Assembly (NCBI RefSeq): GCF_036084755.1
Contig: NZ_CP107968.1
Coordinates: 5,604,501 to 5,668,500 of the forward strand
DNA length: 64,000 nt
Direction: 5' to 3'
Source: Streptomyces sp. NBC_00370
Lineage (GTDB): Bacteria > Actinomycetota > Actinomycetes > Streptomycetales > Streptomycetaceae
Every line of letters starts with the position of its first letter. Within the stretch, counting starts at the first letter, position 1. Under the pieces are notes generated by a model that saw only the letters and a list, made by a program, of their open reading frames with translations, did not search any database and was not told where the DNA came from. The position numbers were made by a program, and so were the translations under genes. This document shows, in pieces, positions 28,825 to 37,426 of this stretch.

Positions 28825-29904
28825 ATGTCTGAGACCGCTCTTGACCTCACATCGGACGGGCCCGCGCTCACCGCCTGGCTTGTCGACTTCCCGTCCGTCA
28901 GCGGGACCGAGAAGCCGCTCGCCGACGCGATCGAGCAGGCGCTGCGCACACTGCCGCATCTCACCGTCGACCGGTACGGCAACAACGTCGTGGCGCGCAC
29001 CCAGCTCGGTCGCGCGGAGCGGGTCGTCCTCGCCGGGCACATCGACACCGTGCCGATCGCCGACAACGTGCCGTCGCGGCTGGACGACGACGGTGTGCTG
29101 TGGGGCTGCGGGACCACCGACATGAAGTCGGGCGTCGCCGTCCAGCTGCGCATCGCCGCGACCGTGCCCGCGCCCAACCGCGATCTGACCTTCGTGTTCT
29201 ACGACAACGAAGAGGTCGCCGCCGACCTGAACGGTCTCGGGCGGGTGGCCGACGCCCACCCCGACTGGCTGACCGGCGACTTCGCCATCCTGCTCGAAGG
29301 CTCCAACGCCGAGGTCGAGGGCGGCTGCCAGGGCACCCTGCGGGTCATCCTCCGTACCGAGGGCGAGCGCGCGCACTCCGCGCGCAGCTGGATGGGGTCC
29401 AACGCCATCCACGCGGCGGCGCCGATCCTGGACCGCCTCGCCGCGTACGAGCCGCGCCGGCCGGTCATCGACGGGCTCGAGTACCGGGAAGGACTCAACG
29501 CGGTACGCGTCGAGGGCGGTGTGGCCAACAACGTCATCCCCGACGCGTGCACGGTCGTCGTCAACTACCGCTACGCGCCGGACCGCAGCGCCGATGAGGC
29601 GCTGGCGCACGTCCGTGAGGTGTTCGAGGGCTGCGGGGTCGCCGAGTTCACCGTGGACGACCACTCGGGCGCCGCGCTGCCCGGACTCTCGCACCCGGCT
29701 GCCGCGGCCTTCATGGCGGCGGTGGGCGGCACGGCGCGGCCCAAGTTCGGCTGGACGGACGTCGCGCGGTTCAGCGCGCTGGGTGTGCCCGCGGTCAATT
29801 ACGGCCCCGGCGACCCGGTCTTCGCCCACAAGCGTGACGAGCGGGTCGTGGTGGAGCGGATCACCCGGTGCGAGGACCAGTTGCGCGGCTGGCTGACCGC
29901 TTGA
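28825..29904 (+). CDS. dapE: succinyl-diaminopimelate desuccinylase DapE
   Basis: 359-residue M20 di-zinc hydrolase that converts N-succinyl-L,L-DAP to L,L-DAP. Metal and catalytic motifs are visible: LAGHIDTVP (His and Asp), [10 protein letters not shown] (bridging Asp), YDNEEV (catalytic Glu pair), and HSARSW in the dimerisation domain (about 170-280). The actinobacterial DapE branch starts with [24 protein letters not shown], as here. It works with dapC upstream. Confidence 0.93.
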   Translation: MSETALDLTSDGPALTAWLVDFPSVSGTEKPLADAIEQALRTLPHLTVDRYGNNVVARTQLGRAERVVLAGHIDTVPIADNVPSRLDDDGVLWGCGTTDMKSGVAVQLRIAATVPAPNRDLTFVFYDNEEVAADLNGLGRVADAHPDWLTGDFAILLEGSNAEVEGGCQGTLRVILRTEGERAHSARSWMGSNAIHAAAPILDRLAAYEPRRPVIDGLEYREGLNAVRVEGGVANNVIPDACTVVVNYRYAPDRSADEALAHVREVFEGCGVAEFTVDDHSGAALPGLSHPAAAAFMAAVGGTARPKFGWTDVARFSALGVPAVNYGPGDPVFAHKRDERVVVERITRCEDQLRGWLTA

Positions 29905-30027
29905 GAACGGCGGGGGACGGTGCTTCCGCCGGACCGACGGACGGAATTTCGCTGTTCGTCACGTCCTTGGACCTAACCTGGCCGGAACGGGGGAAAGCTT
30001 TCGGTTCAGCGGCGGAAGGAACAGGTC

Positions 30028-30777
30028 ATGGGCATGCCTGAGGGAACGCAGAGGCCGGAGGAGCAGCGGCTCGGTCCGGTGCTCAGGCGACGCGAACAGG
30101 TGCAGTCCTCCACCACCGATCAGCGGCTGTTGGACACCGAGGGCGACTCGGAATGGGTGCACACCGACCCGTGGCGGGTGATGCGGATCCAGTCGGAGTT
30201 CGTGGAGGGCTTCGGCGCACTCGCCGAACTGCCCAGCGCCATCAGCGTCTTCGGCTCCGCCCGTACCCCCGTCGGCTCGCCGGAGTACGAGGCGGGCACC
30301 CGGATCGGCCGGGCGTTGGTCGAGGCGGGCTTCGCGGTGATCACGGGCGGTGGCCCCGGCGCGATGGAGGCGGCCAACAAGGGGGCCCGGGAGGCGGACG
30401 GCGTCTCCGTCGGCCTCGGTATCGAGCTGCCCTTCGAGCAGGGGCTCAACCCGCACGTCGACATCGGGGTGAACTTCCGGTACTTCTTTGTTCGGAAAAC
30501 GATGTTTGTGAAGTATGCCCAGGGATTCGTCGTACTGCCGGGCGGTCTGGGCACGCTGGACGAGCTGTTCGAGGCGCTGACGCTGGTGCAGACCCGCAAG
30601 GTGACCCGCTTCCCGATCGTGCTGTTCGGGACGGCGTACTGGGGCGGCCTTGTCGACTGGCTGCGGGACACGGTGGTGGCGCAGGGCAAGGCGTCGGAGA
30701 AGGACCTGCTGCTGTTCCACCTGACGGACGATGTGGACGAGGCGGTCGCGCTGGTGACGAAGGAGACGGGGAAGTAG
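30028..30777 (+). CDS. LOG-family nucleotide 5'-monophosphate phosphoribohydrolase
   Basis: 249-residue Rossmann-fold protein (TIGR00730). It has the two LOG signatures GGGPGAMEAANKGA (about 110-123) and PGGLGTLDELFEALT (about 171-185), the latter holding the catalytic Glu. Members hydrolyse nucleoside monophosphates, including cytokinin ribotides in plants. The ~45-residue N-terminal extension (EQRLGPVLRRREQVQSSTTD) is typical of the actinobacterial branch. The ribosome site is GGAAGGA. Its place between dapE and folP2 matches mycobacteria. Confidence 0.9.
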   Translation: MGMPEGTQRPEEQRLGPVLRRREQVQSSTTDQRLLDTEGDSEWVHTDPWRVMRIQSEFVEGFGALAELPSAISVFGSARTPVGSPEYEAGTRIGRALVEAGFAVITGGGPGAMEAANKGAREADGVSVGLGIELPFEQGLNPHVDIGVNFRYFFVRKTMFVKYAQGFVVLPGGLGTLDELFEALTLVQTRKVTRFPIVLFGTAYWGGLVDWLRDTVVAQGKASEKDLLLFHLTDDVDEAVALVTKETGK

Positions 30778-30790
30778 CCGTGCGGAGCCG

Positions 30791-30809
30791 CACCGCCTGA
30801 CGGGCGGTG
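30791..30809. terminator. small hairpin between convergent genes
   Basis: 7-bp stem CACCGCC/GGCGGTG with a 5-nt loop between the stops of the LOG (30777) and FolP2-type (30823) genes. Confidence 0.5.
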
Positions 30810-30822
30810 ACGGCCGGCTGCC

Positions 30823-31695
30823 TCAGGCGAGCCCTCGGCGGGCGACCGCCGGGGGTCGCAGGCCAGCGATGGCCGAGACCATGTCCAGCACCTGCCGGGT
30901 CTCCGACACCTCGTGGACGCGGTAGACGCGCGCCCCCAGCCAGGACGAGACGGCGGTCGTCGCGAGCGTACCGATCAGCCGCTCCTTGACCGGGCGGTCG
31001 ACGGACTCGCCGACGAAGTCCTTGTTGGACAGCGAGACCAGCACCGGCCAGCCGGTCTCGGTCATCTCGGGCAGCCTGCGGGTCGCCTCAAGCGAGTGCC
31101 GGGTGTTCTTCCCGAAGTCATGGCCGGGGTCGATGAGGATGCCGTCCTCGCGCACCCCCAGCCGTACCGCGCGCTCGGCGAGACCGACCGTGACCCGCAG
31201 GATGTCCGCCATCACGTCGTCGTACGCGACGCGGTGCGGCCGGGTGCGCGGCTCGGCGCCGCCCGCGTGGGTGCAGACGAGACCGGCCCCGTACCGGGCG
31301 GCGACCTCGGCCAGTGCCGGATCGACGCCGCCCCAGGCGTCGTTCAGCAGATCGGCGCCGGCCTCGCAGACGGCCTCGGCGACCTCGTGCCGCCAGGTGT
31401 CGACGCTGATCACCACATCGGGGTGGCGCCGCCGCACCTCGGCCACGAAGCCGACCGTACGGCGGATCTCCTCGGCGGCGCCGACCTCCTCGCCGGGGCC
31501 TGCCTTCACCCCGCCGATGTCGATGATCGCCGCGCCCTCGGCGACGGCCAGCTCGACGCGGTCCAGGGCCGGTTCGTCGTCGAAGGTCGCGCCCTGGTCG
31601 TAGAAGGAGTCCGGGGTGCGGTTGACGATGGCCATGATCACCTGCTCGTGCTCGCCGAATTCCCGGCGCCCCAGCCGCAGAGTCCCACCGCGCAT
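30823..31695 (-). CDS. folP2: FolP2-type dihydropteroate synthase homologue
   Basis: 290-residue TIM-barrel pterin-binding protein. The usual DHPS N-terminal NVTPDSFSDGG is replaced by NRTPDSFYDQG, and the FolP2 blocks GGVKAGPGE, SVDTWRHEVA, NDAWGGVDP and DPGHDFGKNTRHSLE are present. The mycobacterial FolP2 it resembles has been reported to lack DHPS activity, so annotation as a folate enzyme should be cautious. ATG 31695 is chosen because AGGAGG lies exactly nine bases upstream; ATG 31713 and GTG 31719 would place that site inside the gene. Downstream of it (minus strand), only the hairpin separates it from LOG. Confidence 0.86.
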   Translation of the reverse strand: MRGGTLRLGRREFGEHEQVIMAIVNRTPDSFYDQGATFDDEPALDRVELAVAEGAAIIDIGGVKAGPGEEVGAAEEIRRTVGFVAEVRRRHPDVVISVDTWRHEVAEAVCEAGADLLNDAWGGVDPALAEVAARYGAGLVCTHAGGAEPRTRPHRVAYDDVMADILRVTVGLAERAVRLGVREDGILIDPGHDFGKNTRHSLEATRRLPEMTETGWPVLVSLSNKDFVGESVDRPVKERLIGTLATTAVSSWLGARVYRVHEVSETRQVLDMVSAIAGLRPPAVARRGLA

Positions 31696-31794
31696 CCCGC
31701 TCGTCCTCCTCATGGTCACGTCGGCCCGCCTGCGACCTTAACGGTCTTCGTGACACCATCGGCACCGGACGTTTTCCGGCCCCGGGAGAAGATC

Positions 31795-32151
31795 GTGCTG
31801 TTCTTGTTCTTGATCGTCGCGATGGTCGTGGTGGTCGCCGCCGTGACGCTCGCCGTCGTCGGCGGCGGCGACAGCGCCGTCCTCACGGACACCGCACCGG
31901 AACAACTGGTGGACCCGCTGCCGATGACACGCCCGGTCGGCCGCGCGGATGTGGACGCCGTACGGCTGCCCGTCTCGGCCCGCGGCTACCGGATGGCGGA
32001 CGTCGACGACGTCCTCGCCCGCCTCGGCGCGGAACTCGCCGAGCGGGACGCCCGGATCGCCGAGCTGGAATCGGCGCTGGCCGGCGCGCAGGCCACGGCG
32101 GTCTCGTCACCCGACCTGTTCAAGCGCCCCGGCGAAGAGCCGGGGCGATGA
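31795..32151 (+). CDS. membrane-anchored DivIVA-domain protein
   Basis: 118 residues: an N-terminal membrane helix (about 1-24), a short linker, then a DivIVA-like segment (VRLPVSARGYRMADVDDVLARLGAELAERDARIAELESAL, shown here only by its opening) predicted as coiled coil. GTG 31795 has GGGAGA six bases upstream; GTG 31750 is an in-frame alternative with no ribosome site. It overlaps the glycosylase gene by 4 bp, the same pairing seen in mycobacteria. A structural or polar-growth role is possible but unproven. Confidence 0.8.
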   Translation: MLFLFLIVAMVVVVAAVTLAVVGGGDSAVLTDTAPEQLVDPLPMTRPVGRADVDAVRLPVSARGYRMADVDDVLARLGAELAERDARIAELESALAGAQATAVSSPDLFKRPGEEPGR

Positions 32152-32732
32152 GCGGCACGGGCGTCGTCGAAGGCGCGGACGGGCTGCCGCGCTGCCCCTG
32201 GGGCCTCTCGTCCGAGGACTACGTGGCGTACCACGACGAGGAGTGGGGCCGCCCGGTCCGCGGCGACGACGCCCTCTTCGAGCGGCTCTGCCTGGAGGCG
32301 TTCCAGTCCGGCCTGTCCTGGATCACGATCCTCCGCCGCCGCGAGACGTTCCGCGCGGCCTTCGCCTCGTTCAAGATCGCCGCGGTCGCCGAGTTCACCG
32401 ACGCGGACAGGGAACGCCTGCTCGCCGACCCGGGCATCATCCGCAACCGCGCCAAGGTCGACGCGACGCTGGCGAACGCGCGTGTCCTGACGGACTGGGA
32501 GCCCGGTGAACTGACCACCCTGATCTGGTCCTACGCCCCGGACCCGGCGAAGCGCCGGGCACCGCGGACGACGGCGGACGTGGCGGCGGTGACGGACGAG
32601 TCGACGGCGCTGTCGAAGGACCTGAAGAAGCGGGGGATCAGGTTTGTGGGGCCGACGACGGCGTATGCGTTGATGCAGGCGTGCGGGTTGGTGAACGACC
32701 ACTTGGCGGACTGCTTCACCCGAGACCGCTAG
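32148..32732 (+). CDS. tag: DNA-3-methyladenine glycosylase I (TagI)
   Basis: 194-residue base-excision enzyme that removes 3-methyladenine. The zinc-snap residues of the Tag family are present: Cys in LPRCPWG and His in AYHDEEWGRP at the N-terminus, and His/Cys in NDHLADC at the C-terminus. The E(W)GRP and SGLSWITILRRRETF motifs are intact. ATG 32148 overlaps the DivIVA-like gene stop. It is the last gene before a repeat-rich 706-bp gap. Confidence 0.93.
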   Translation: MSGTGVVEGADGLPRCPWGLSSEDYVAYHDEEWGRPVRGDDALFERLCLEAFQSGLSWITILRRRETFRAAFASFKIAAVAEFTDADRERLLADPGIIRNRAKVDATLANARVLTDWEPGELTTLIWSYAPDPAKRRAPRTTADVAAVTDESTALSKDLKKRGIRFVGPTTAYALMQACGLVNDHLADCFTRDR

Positions 32733-32847
32733 CCGCTGCGCGGAGCCTTTTCCCCAGCCCCGCCCCTCCCCGAAACCGGGGGCAGGCCCCCGGACCCCCC
32801 GTGGCGCGAGCTTCGCCGCGCCGGTGCCTTTCCCCGATCCCGCCCCT

Positions 32848-33130
32848 TCCCGAAACCGGGGTTTCGCCCCGGACCCCCAGGCGGTGGGCCGCCGTGCCCG
32901 GCCTGCGGCGCGCAGGCTTCGCTGCCGCGAAGCGGCCGGCTCGCGGCGTCCGGGGCGGAGCCCCGCGTACCGGGCCCGGCACTGACCCGGGGCCCGCCCC
33001 GAGGGGAGGGCAACGCTTGGGGTTCGGGGCCGAGCCCCGGCATCGGACCCCTGCCCACCCCTACCCCGCCGCCGCGTAGCGGTCGGCGTTCGGGGTCCGG
33101 GGCGGAGCCCCGGTTCGGGGAGGGGCGGGG
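32848..33130. repeat. tandem duplication, copy 1 (283 bp)
   Basis: Starts at tcccgaaacc and ends gaggggcgggg. Contains palindromes near 32855, 32950, 33022 and 33096. Anchors recur in copy 2 at a constant offset: ggacccccag 32871/33154, caacgcttgg 33011/33295, ggtcggcgtt 33081/33365. Confidence 0.85.
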
Positions 33131-33414
33131 TCCCGAAACCAGGGCTTCGCCCCGGACCCCCAGGCGGTGGGCCGCCGTGCCCGGCCTGCGGCGCGCAGGC
33201 TTCGCCGCCGCGAAGCGGCGGGCGTGCGGGGCCCGGGGCGGAGCCCCGCATGCCGCGCCCGGCATCTGACGCGGGGCCTGCCCAGCGGGGCGGGCAACGC
33301 TTGGGGTTCGGGGCCGAGCCCCGGCATCGGGCCCCCGCCCACCCCTGCCCCGCCGCCGCGCAACGGTCGGCGTTCGGGGTCCGGGGCGGAGCCCCGGTTC
33401 GGGGAGGGGCGGGG
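33131..33414. repeat. tandem duplication, copy 2 (284 bp)
   Basis: Second unit of the duplication, offset 283 bp in its first half and 284 bp after one indel. The palindromes are conserved at near-identity while the spacers between them carry scattered substitutions, so the duplication is not brand new. Confidence 0.85.
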
Positions 33415-33438
33415 TGGGGAAACGTCCCCGCGTAGGGG

Positions 33439-34242
33439 TCAGCGGCCCACGTACTTCGGCTTCGCCTTCGCCAAGAACGCCTCCACCGCGATCACATGGT
33501 CCTCCGACGCGCCCGCCGCCGACTGCAGTTCGTCCTCCCGCTCCAGCGTCTCCGCCAGCGTGTGCTCCGCCCCGTACGCCAGCGACGCCTTGATCGCCGC
33601 GTACGCCGCCGTCGGGCCATCGGCCAGGGTGCGGGCCACCGACAGTGCCGTGGGGGCCAGGTCGGCCGCCGGGACGAGTTTGTTCGCCAGGCCCAGGTCG
33701 TACGCCTCCTGCGCCCGCACCGAGCGCGGGAACAGCAGCAGGTCCGTCGCGCGGCTGCGGCCCACCAGGCGGGGCAGGGTCCAGGAGACGCCGGAGTCGG
33801 CCGTCAGGGCCACGCCCGCGAAGGACGTGTTGAAGGAGGCCGAGTCCGCGACCACCCGGTAGTCCGCCGCCAGGGCGAACCCCATCCCCGCCCCCGCCGC
33901 CACCCCGTTCACGCCCGCGACCACCGGCTTCGGCATGCCCGTGATCGCCCGCAGGATCGGGTTGTAGTGCTCGCTCACCGTCCGCATCGTCGCGCCGGCG
34001 CCCGTCTTCCTGTCCTCGGTCAGCAGCGCCACGTGTTCCTTGAGGTCCTGACCCACGCAGAAGGCCCTGTCGCCCGCCGCCGTGAGCAGGACACCCCGTA
34101 CGGCCGAGTCGGCTCCCGCGGCCTCCAGGGCGTCCCTGAGGGCGACCTTCGCCGCGATGTTCATCGCGTTCATGGCCTCGGGCCGGTTGATCGTGATCGT
34201 TGCGAGTCCGTCACTCACCTCGTAGAGCACGGTGTCGGCCAT
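33439..34242 (-). CDS. enoyl-CoA hydratase/isomerase family protein
   Basis: 267-residue crotonase-fold protein. Oxyanion-hole segments are AFCVGQDLKE and NGVAAGAGMGFALAAD; the C-terminal helix AFLAKAKPKYVGR is typical of PaaG-like members. The family's hydratase Glu pair is not clear: the second position falls in ADSGVSW, so isomerase activity of the PaaG/PaaB kind is more likely than simple hydration (inference). ATG 34242 has GGGA upstream; a nine-codon upstream extension is unsupported. It converges on the repeat region. Confidence 0.87.
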   Translation of the reverse strand: MADTVLYEVSDGLATITINRPEAMNAMNIAAKVALRDALEAAGADSAVRGVLLTAAGDRAFCVGQDLKEHVALLTEDRKTGAGATMRTVSEHYNPILRAITGMPKPVVAGVNGVAAGAGMGFALAADYRVVADSASFNTSFAGVALTADSGVSWTLPRLVGRSRATDLLLFPRSVRAQEAYDLGLANKLVPAADLAPTALSVARTLADGPTAAYAAIKASLAYGAEHTLAETLEREDELQSAAGASEDHVIAVEAFLAKAKPKYVGR

Positions 34243-34377
34243 GATCAGGTCCCTTCTCGGCTGCGGCATCGGTGTCCGGGCCCAGCATGGCGGAGAAACG
34301 GCGGCGAAGTATCGCAGGCGGATCGCCGAATTGAGTCGTTTTGCGTGAGCGCGTTGCGCAAGCGATGCCGACCGATG

Positions 34378-34408
34378 TTGGTCATGGGGTCCCGCGATGC
34401 GGGATAAT
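34378..34408 (+). promoter_or_regulatory. putative promoter of the DUF3117 gene
   Basis: GATAAT (34403-34408) is a good -10; TTGGTC (34378-34383) is a weaker -35 with a 19-bp spacer. This would leave a 5' leader of about 85 nt before the ATG at 34500. TTGCGCAA at about 34353-34360 is an 8-bp palindrome just upstream. Confidence 0.4.
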
Positions 34409-34499
34409 GACCTGGAAGCAATGTGTTCGATGCCGGTGACACAGCGCCTGTCATGGGGCCGCCGGCTGCGATGAGCTGGTTTCAGGAAGGGGAACGAGC

Positions 34500-34667
34500 A
34501 TGGCGGCCATGAAGCCGCGGACGGGCGACGGCCCGCTCGAGGTGACCAAGGAGGGGCGGGGCATCGTCATGCGCGTTCCGCTCGAAGGCGGCGGTCGGCT
34601 TGTCGTCGAGCTGACTCCGGACGAGGCGGACGCACTCGGCGACGCGCTCAAGAAGGTCGTCGGCTGA
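34500..34667 (+). CDS. DUF3117 small conserved protein
   Basis: 55 residues (MAAMKPRTGDGPLEVTKEGR...), too short for many gene finders but clearly coding. It matches the actinobacterial DUF3117 family (Rv1211 in M. tuberculosis) over its full length and ends LGDALKKVVG. The ribosome site AGGAAGGGG is 8-15 bases upstream. A strong hairpin follows 52 bp downstream, so it is a monocistronic gene. Function unknown; universal conservation in Actinobacteria suggests a core role. Confidence 0.92.
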   Translation: MAAMKPRTGDGPLEVTKEGRGIVMRVPLEGGGRLVVELTPDEADALGDALKKVVG

Positions 34668-34719
34668 GCGGAACGCTCACAGTCTTCGGGGTCGAGGGTC
34701 ACCCCCGGATCGACACCAT

Positions 34720-34762
34720 CACTGCCCCGGCGCGGACCAGTACCGTCCGCGCCGGGGCAGTG
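34720..34762. terminator. strong bidirectional terminator
   Basis: Perfect 17-bp stem (34720-34736 with 34746-34762), 9-nt loop, between the convergent DUF3117 and methyltransferase genes. Confidence 0.85.
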
Positions 34763-34835
34763 CCATGTCCGCGAAGGGGTGCGGAGGCGCGGAGGCGGGG
34801 GAGGGGGCTCGGGCTCCGGGGGCGCGGCCGAACCG

Positions 34836-35471
34836 CTACGCCCGCCTCACCGCGCACAACAACCCGTCCCCGACCGGCAACAGCGACGGGACCAGCTCCG
34901 GGATCTCCCGCACGGTCCGCAGCAGCTCCCGCAGCCGCAGCACCTCCGCCGGCTGCGCCGCCGAGTCCACCGTACGGCCGTCGGCGAACACGCCCTCGAA
35001 GCACACCAGTCCGCCGGGCCGCAGCAGACGCAACGATTCAGCGAGATAGTCCAGCGACTCCAGCCGGTCCCCGTCGCAGTACACGAGGTCGTACCCGCCG
35101 TCCGCGAGCCTGGGCAGGACGTCCAGGGCGCGGCCCGGGATGAAGCGGGCCCTGTTGCCGGCGAAACCGGCCGCGCGGAACGCCTGCCGGGCGAACTGCT
35201 GGCGTTCCGGTTCCGTGTCGACCGTGGTCAGGACGCCGTCGGGGCGCATCCCCTGGAGCAGATAGATACCGGAGACGCCGGTGCCCGTACCGATCTCGGC
35301 GACCGACTTCGCCGCCGCCGTGGCGGCGAGCAGACGCAGCGCGGCGCCGGTGCCTGGAGACACCGAGCGAAGCCCGCTCTCCCGGGCCCTGTCACGGGCC
35401 CAGCGCAGTGCTTCGTCCTCGGCGACAAAGGCGTCGGCGAACGCCCAGCTCGTCTGCCGGTTGGCGGTAAT
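34836..35471 (-). CDS. O-methyltransferase (AdoMet-dependent), apparent ATT start
   Basis: 211 residues of the Methyltransf_3 family: AEIGTGTGVSGIYLL is motif I, LTTVDTEPERQ motif II, and DLVYCDGDR motif IV with the metal-binding Asp typical of catechol-type enzymes. There is no ATG, GTG or TTG near the expected N-terminus. ATT at 35471 (ITANRQTSWAFADAF) has AAGGAG six to seven bases upstream and aligns with the remembered homologue start MTGNRQTSWAFADAF. The first normal in-frame start (ATG 35591) would add 40 unrelated residues and reach into the sigma-factor promoter. A TACAGT -10 (complement of 35508-35513) fits the shorter form. Divergent from the ECF gene, as Rv1220c-sigE. Confidence 0.85.
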   Translation of the reverse strand: MTANRQTSWAFADAFVAEDEALRWARDRARESGLRSVSPGTGAALRLLAATAAAKSVAEIGTGTGVSGIYLLQGMRPDGVLTTVDTEPERQQFARQAFRAAGFAGNRARFIPGRALDVLPRLADGGYDLVYCDGDRLESLDYLAESLRLLRPGGLVCFEGVFADGRTVDSAAQPAEVLRLRELLRTVREIPELVPSLLPVGDGLLCAVRRA

Positions 35472-35526
35472 GACCCTCTCCTTGTCCCCGTTGGCGGCGC
35501 AACGGTGACTGTATCCGCTGGGCTCG

Positions 35527-35552
35527 GGAACCCGCAGATGGGACCAGTCGTT
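35527..35552 (+). promoter_or_regulatory. ECF-type promoter upstream of the sigma factor
   Basis: GGAAC (35527-35531), 17-bp spacer, CGTT (35549-35552): the -35/-10 pattern of SigE/SigW-like ECF factors. It points toward the ECF gene, with a predicted start near 35559 and a leader of about 95 nt. This suggests autoregulation. Confidence 0.62.
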
Positions 35553-35654
35553 ATGTAGGGGCGGACACAGGCGGATCAACAGACGGATCAAGACGAAGTC
35601 GCGGGCCCAAATTCGCGTAAAGATTCTTATCCGGAGCTAACGGGCGAGGTGGCT

Positions 35655-36416
35655 ATGGTAGGGGCTCCACTGGACACCACCAGAGCCGATAGGGGAGGTG
35701 CGGCTGCGGCTGTGGATCGGAGGGGAGTGCTCAGGCGCTTTCTGCGGTCGGCAGGTGAGCCGAAATCCGTGACCAACATTGCTGACCGTTCTCGCCCGAC
35801 CGACTCCGCAGTTACTGCGACCTTCGCATCGGATGCGGAATCGCAGGCGTGGACGCCTCCCAGCTGGGAGGAGATCGTCAGCACGCACAGCGGACGGGTC
35901 TACCGCCTCGCCTACCGACTGACGGGCAACCAGCACGACGCCGAGGATCTGACCCAAGAGGTCTTCGTCCGCGTCTTCCGCTCGCTGTCGACCTACACGC
36001 CCGGCACCTTCGAGGGCTGGCTCCACCGCATCACCACCAATCTCTTCCTCGACATGGTCCGCCGCAAGCAGCGGATCAGGTTCGACGCGCTCGGCGACGA
36101 CGCGGCGGAGCGGCTGCCCAGCCGTGAGCCGTCCCCGCAGCAGGTCTTCCACGACACGCACTTCGACGCGGACGTCCAGCAGGCGCTGGACACCCTCGCG
36201 CCCGAGTTCCGCGCCGCCGTGGTGCTCTGCGACATCGAGGGCCTGTCGTACGAGGAGATCGCGGCGACGCTCGGGGTCAAGCTGGGCACCGTCCGCAGCC
36301 GGATCCACCGCGGTCGCTCACATCTGCGCAAGGCCCTGCAGCACCGTTCCCCCGAGGCACGTGCCGAGCAGCAGCGTTCCTTCGTCAGCGTGGCAGGGGA
36401 GGGCGGAACGGCGTGA
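35655..36416 (+). CDS. ECF RNA polymerase sigma factor (mycobacterial SigE-like)
   Basis: 253 residues. A ~70-residue N-terminal extension precedes sigma region 2 ([29 protein letters not shown], given here by its opening) and region 4 ([29 protein letters not shown], likewise). ATG 35655 is used because GAGG lies five bases upstream; GTG 35649 is an in-frame alternative. The stop overlaps the anti-sigma gene by 4 bp. The order methyltransferase-sigma-anti-sigma-HtrA-TatB is that around M. tuberculosis sigE, so an envelope-stress role is inferred. It should not be confused with S. coelicolor SigE of the CseBC system. Confidence 0.93.
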   Translation: MVGAPLDTTRADRGGAAAAVDRRGVLRRFLRSAGEPKSVTNIADRSRPTDSAVTATFASDAESQAWTPPSWEEIVSTHSGRVYRLAYRLTGNQHDAEDLTQEVFVRVFRSLSTYTPGTFEGWLHRITTNLFLDMVRRKQRIRFDALGDDAAERLPSREPSPQQVFHDTHFDADVQQALDTLAPEFRAAVVLCDIEGLSYEEIAATLGVKLGTVRSRIHRGRSHLRKALQHRSPEARAEQQRSFVSVAGEGGTA

Positions 36417-37345
36417 GTGGCTCAAGCCCGACCCCCGCGGAGCAGCATCTGGGGGACCGCCTCGCTGCCCTCGTGGACGGCGAGCTGGGGCATGACGCGC
36501 GGGAGCGGGTGCTGGCCCATCTGGCCACCTGCGCCAAATGCAAGGCCGAGGCGGACGCCCAGCGCAGGCTGAAGAGCGTCTTCGCCGAGGCCGCCCCGCC
36601 GTCGCCGTCCGAGGGTTTCCTCGCCAGACTTCAGGGGCTGCCCGGTGGCGGGCCGCCCCGTGACGATGACGACGAGGGACGCGGCCCCGACCAGCGCGGC
36701 CTCTTCGAGGCGGCCGGCTTCGGCAGCGGCGCCGGCGGTTTCGGCGGCGGTCTGCGTACCGGCGGCTTCAGCTACGCCCCGGCAGGCGCTCACGGCGGCG
36801 TTCTGCCCGGCGGCCCGGGTTCCGGTTCCGGTTTCCGTATCCACGAGGTCGGCCGCCAGGAGGCGGAGCGCTCCCCGTGGCGTGGCCGCAGGTTCGCCTT
36901 CGCGGCTGCCAGCGCCGTCTCGTTCGCCGCGATGGCGCTCGGTGGCGCGATGCCGCTCGGTTCGGCGGCCGACGCCCCGCTGCCGCGCGGTGTGGGCGTG
37001 ACCCCGATGCGCGCCCCCGGCAACACGGCCCCGGCCGGCACCGTCGCCGAGTCCGGCCGCCGCCAAGGCGGCGGAGGCGGCATCCTGCCGCAGGTCACGG
37101 ACCGTACGCCGGTCTCACCGCTCAACCTGCCGACGGCGCAGGCGCTGTCGACACGGGCGTTCACCACCGAGTCGTTCTCCTCGGCGGTGCTCAACAGCGC
37201 GCGGCTGACCCCGCTCATACGGTCCACGGGTCCGGCCCTCCAGCTCGACGCCGTCGACAAGACCTTTCCCGTGACGACCACCCCGCGCTCCCCGCAGCTC
37301 ACGGCGCCGTCACAGCCCGCCCAGCGGATTTCTTCCCGGCACTGA
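36413..37345 (+). CDS. zinc-finger anti-sigma factor (RseA/ZAS type)
   Basis: 310 residues. The N-terminal ZAS domain has the H-x3-C-x2-C motif (His36, Cys40, Cys43 in HLATCAKC), which binds the sigma factor. A Gly-rich linker (about 70-150), a single membrane segment (about 164-184) and an extracytoplasmic tail follow. The topology fits an anti-sigma factor that is controlled by membrane or outside signals. GTG 36413 overlaps the sigma-factor stop (GTGA). It is larger than the mycobacterial RseA, the extra length being low-complexity. Confidence 0.9.
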   Translation: MSGSSPTPAEQHLGDRLAALVDGELGHDARERVLAHLATCAKCKAEADAQRRLKSVFAEAAPPSPSEGFLARLQGLPGGGPPRDDDDEGRGPDQRGLFEAAGFGSGAGGFGGGLRTGGFSYAPAGAHGGVLPGGPGSGSGFRIHEVGRQEAERSPWRGRRFAFAAASAVSFAAMALGGAMPLGSAADAPLPRGVGVTPMRAPGNTAPAGTVAESGRRQGGGGGILPQVTDRTPVSPLNLPTAQALSTRAFTTESFSSAVLNSARLTPLIRSTGPALQLDAVDKTFPVTTTPRSPQLTAPSQPAQRISSRH

Positions 37346-37426
37346 GCGGCACCGGTTCCCGAACCTGGTTGAATCCTCACCAGGGTGCCCTCGCCGGGGC
37401 GCGGAGCGGCAGTCTGCGGGGAGAGC

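Larger units (their letters stand above)
32733..33438. other. 706-bp intergenic region filled with GC palindromes
   Basis: No credible gene is present; the open frames here are a product of about 80% GC. The region holds about nine short hairpins built on ccggggcggagccccg or ccggggtttcgccccgg, plus a large tandem duplication (listed separately). The first hairpin (about 32780-32797) could terminate the glycosylase mRNA, and the last ones the convergent enoyl-CoA hydratase mRNA. Confidence 0.75.
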
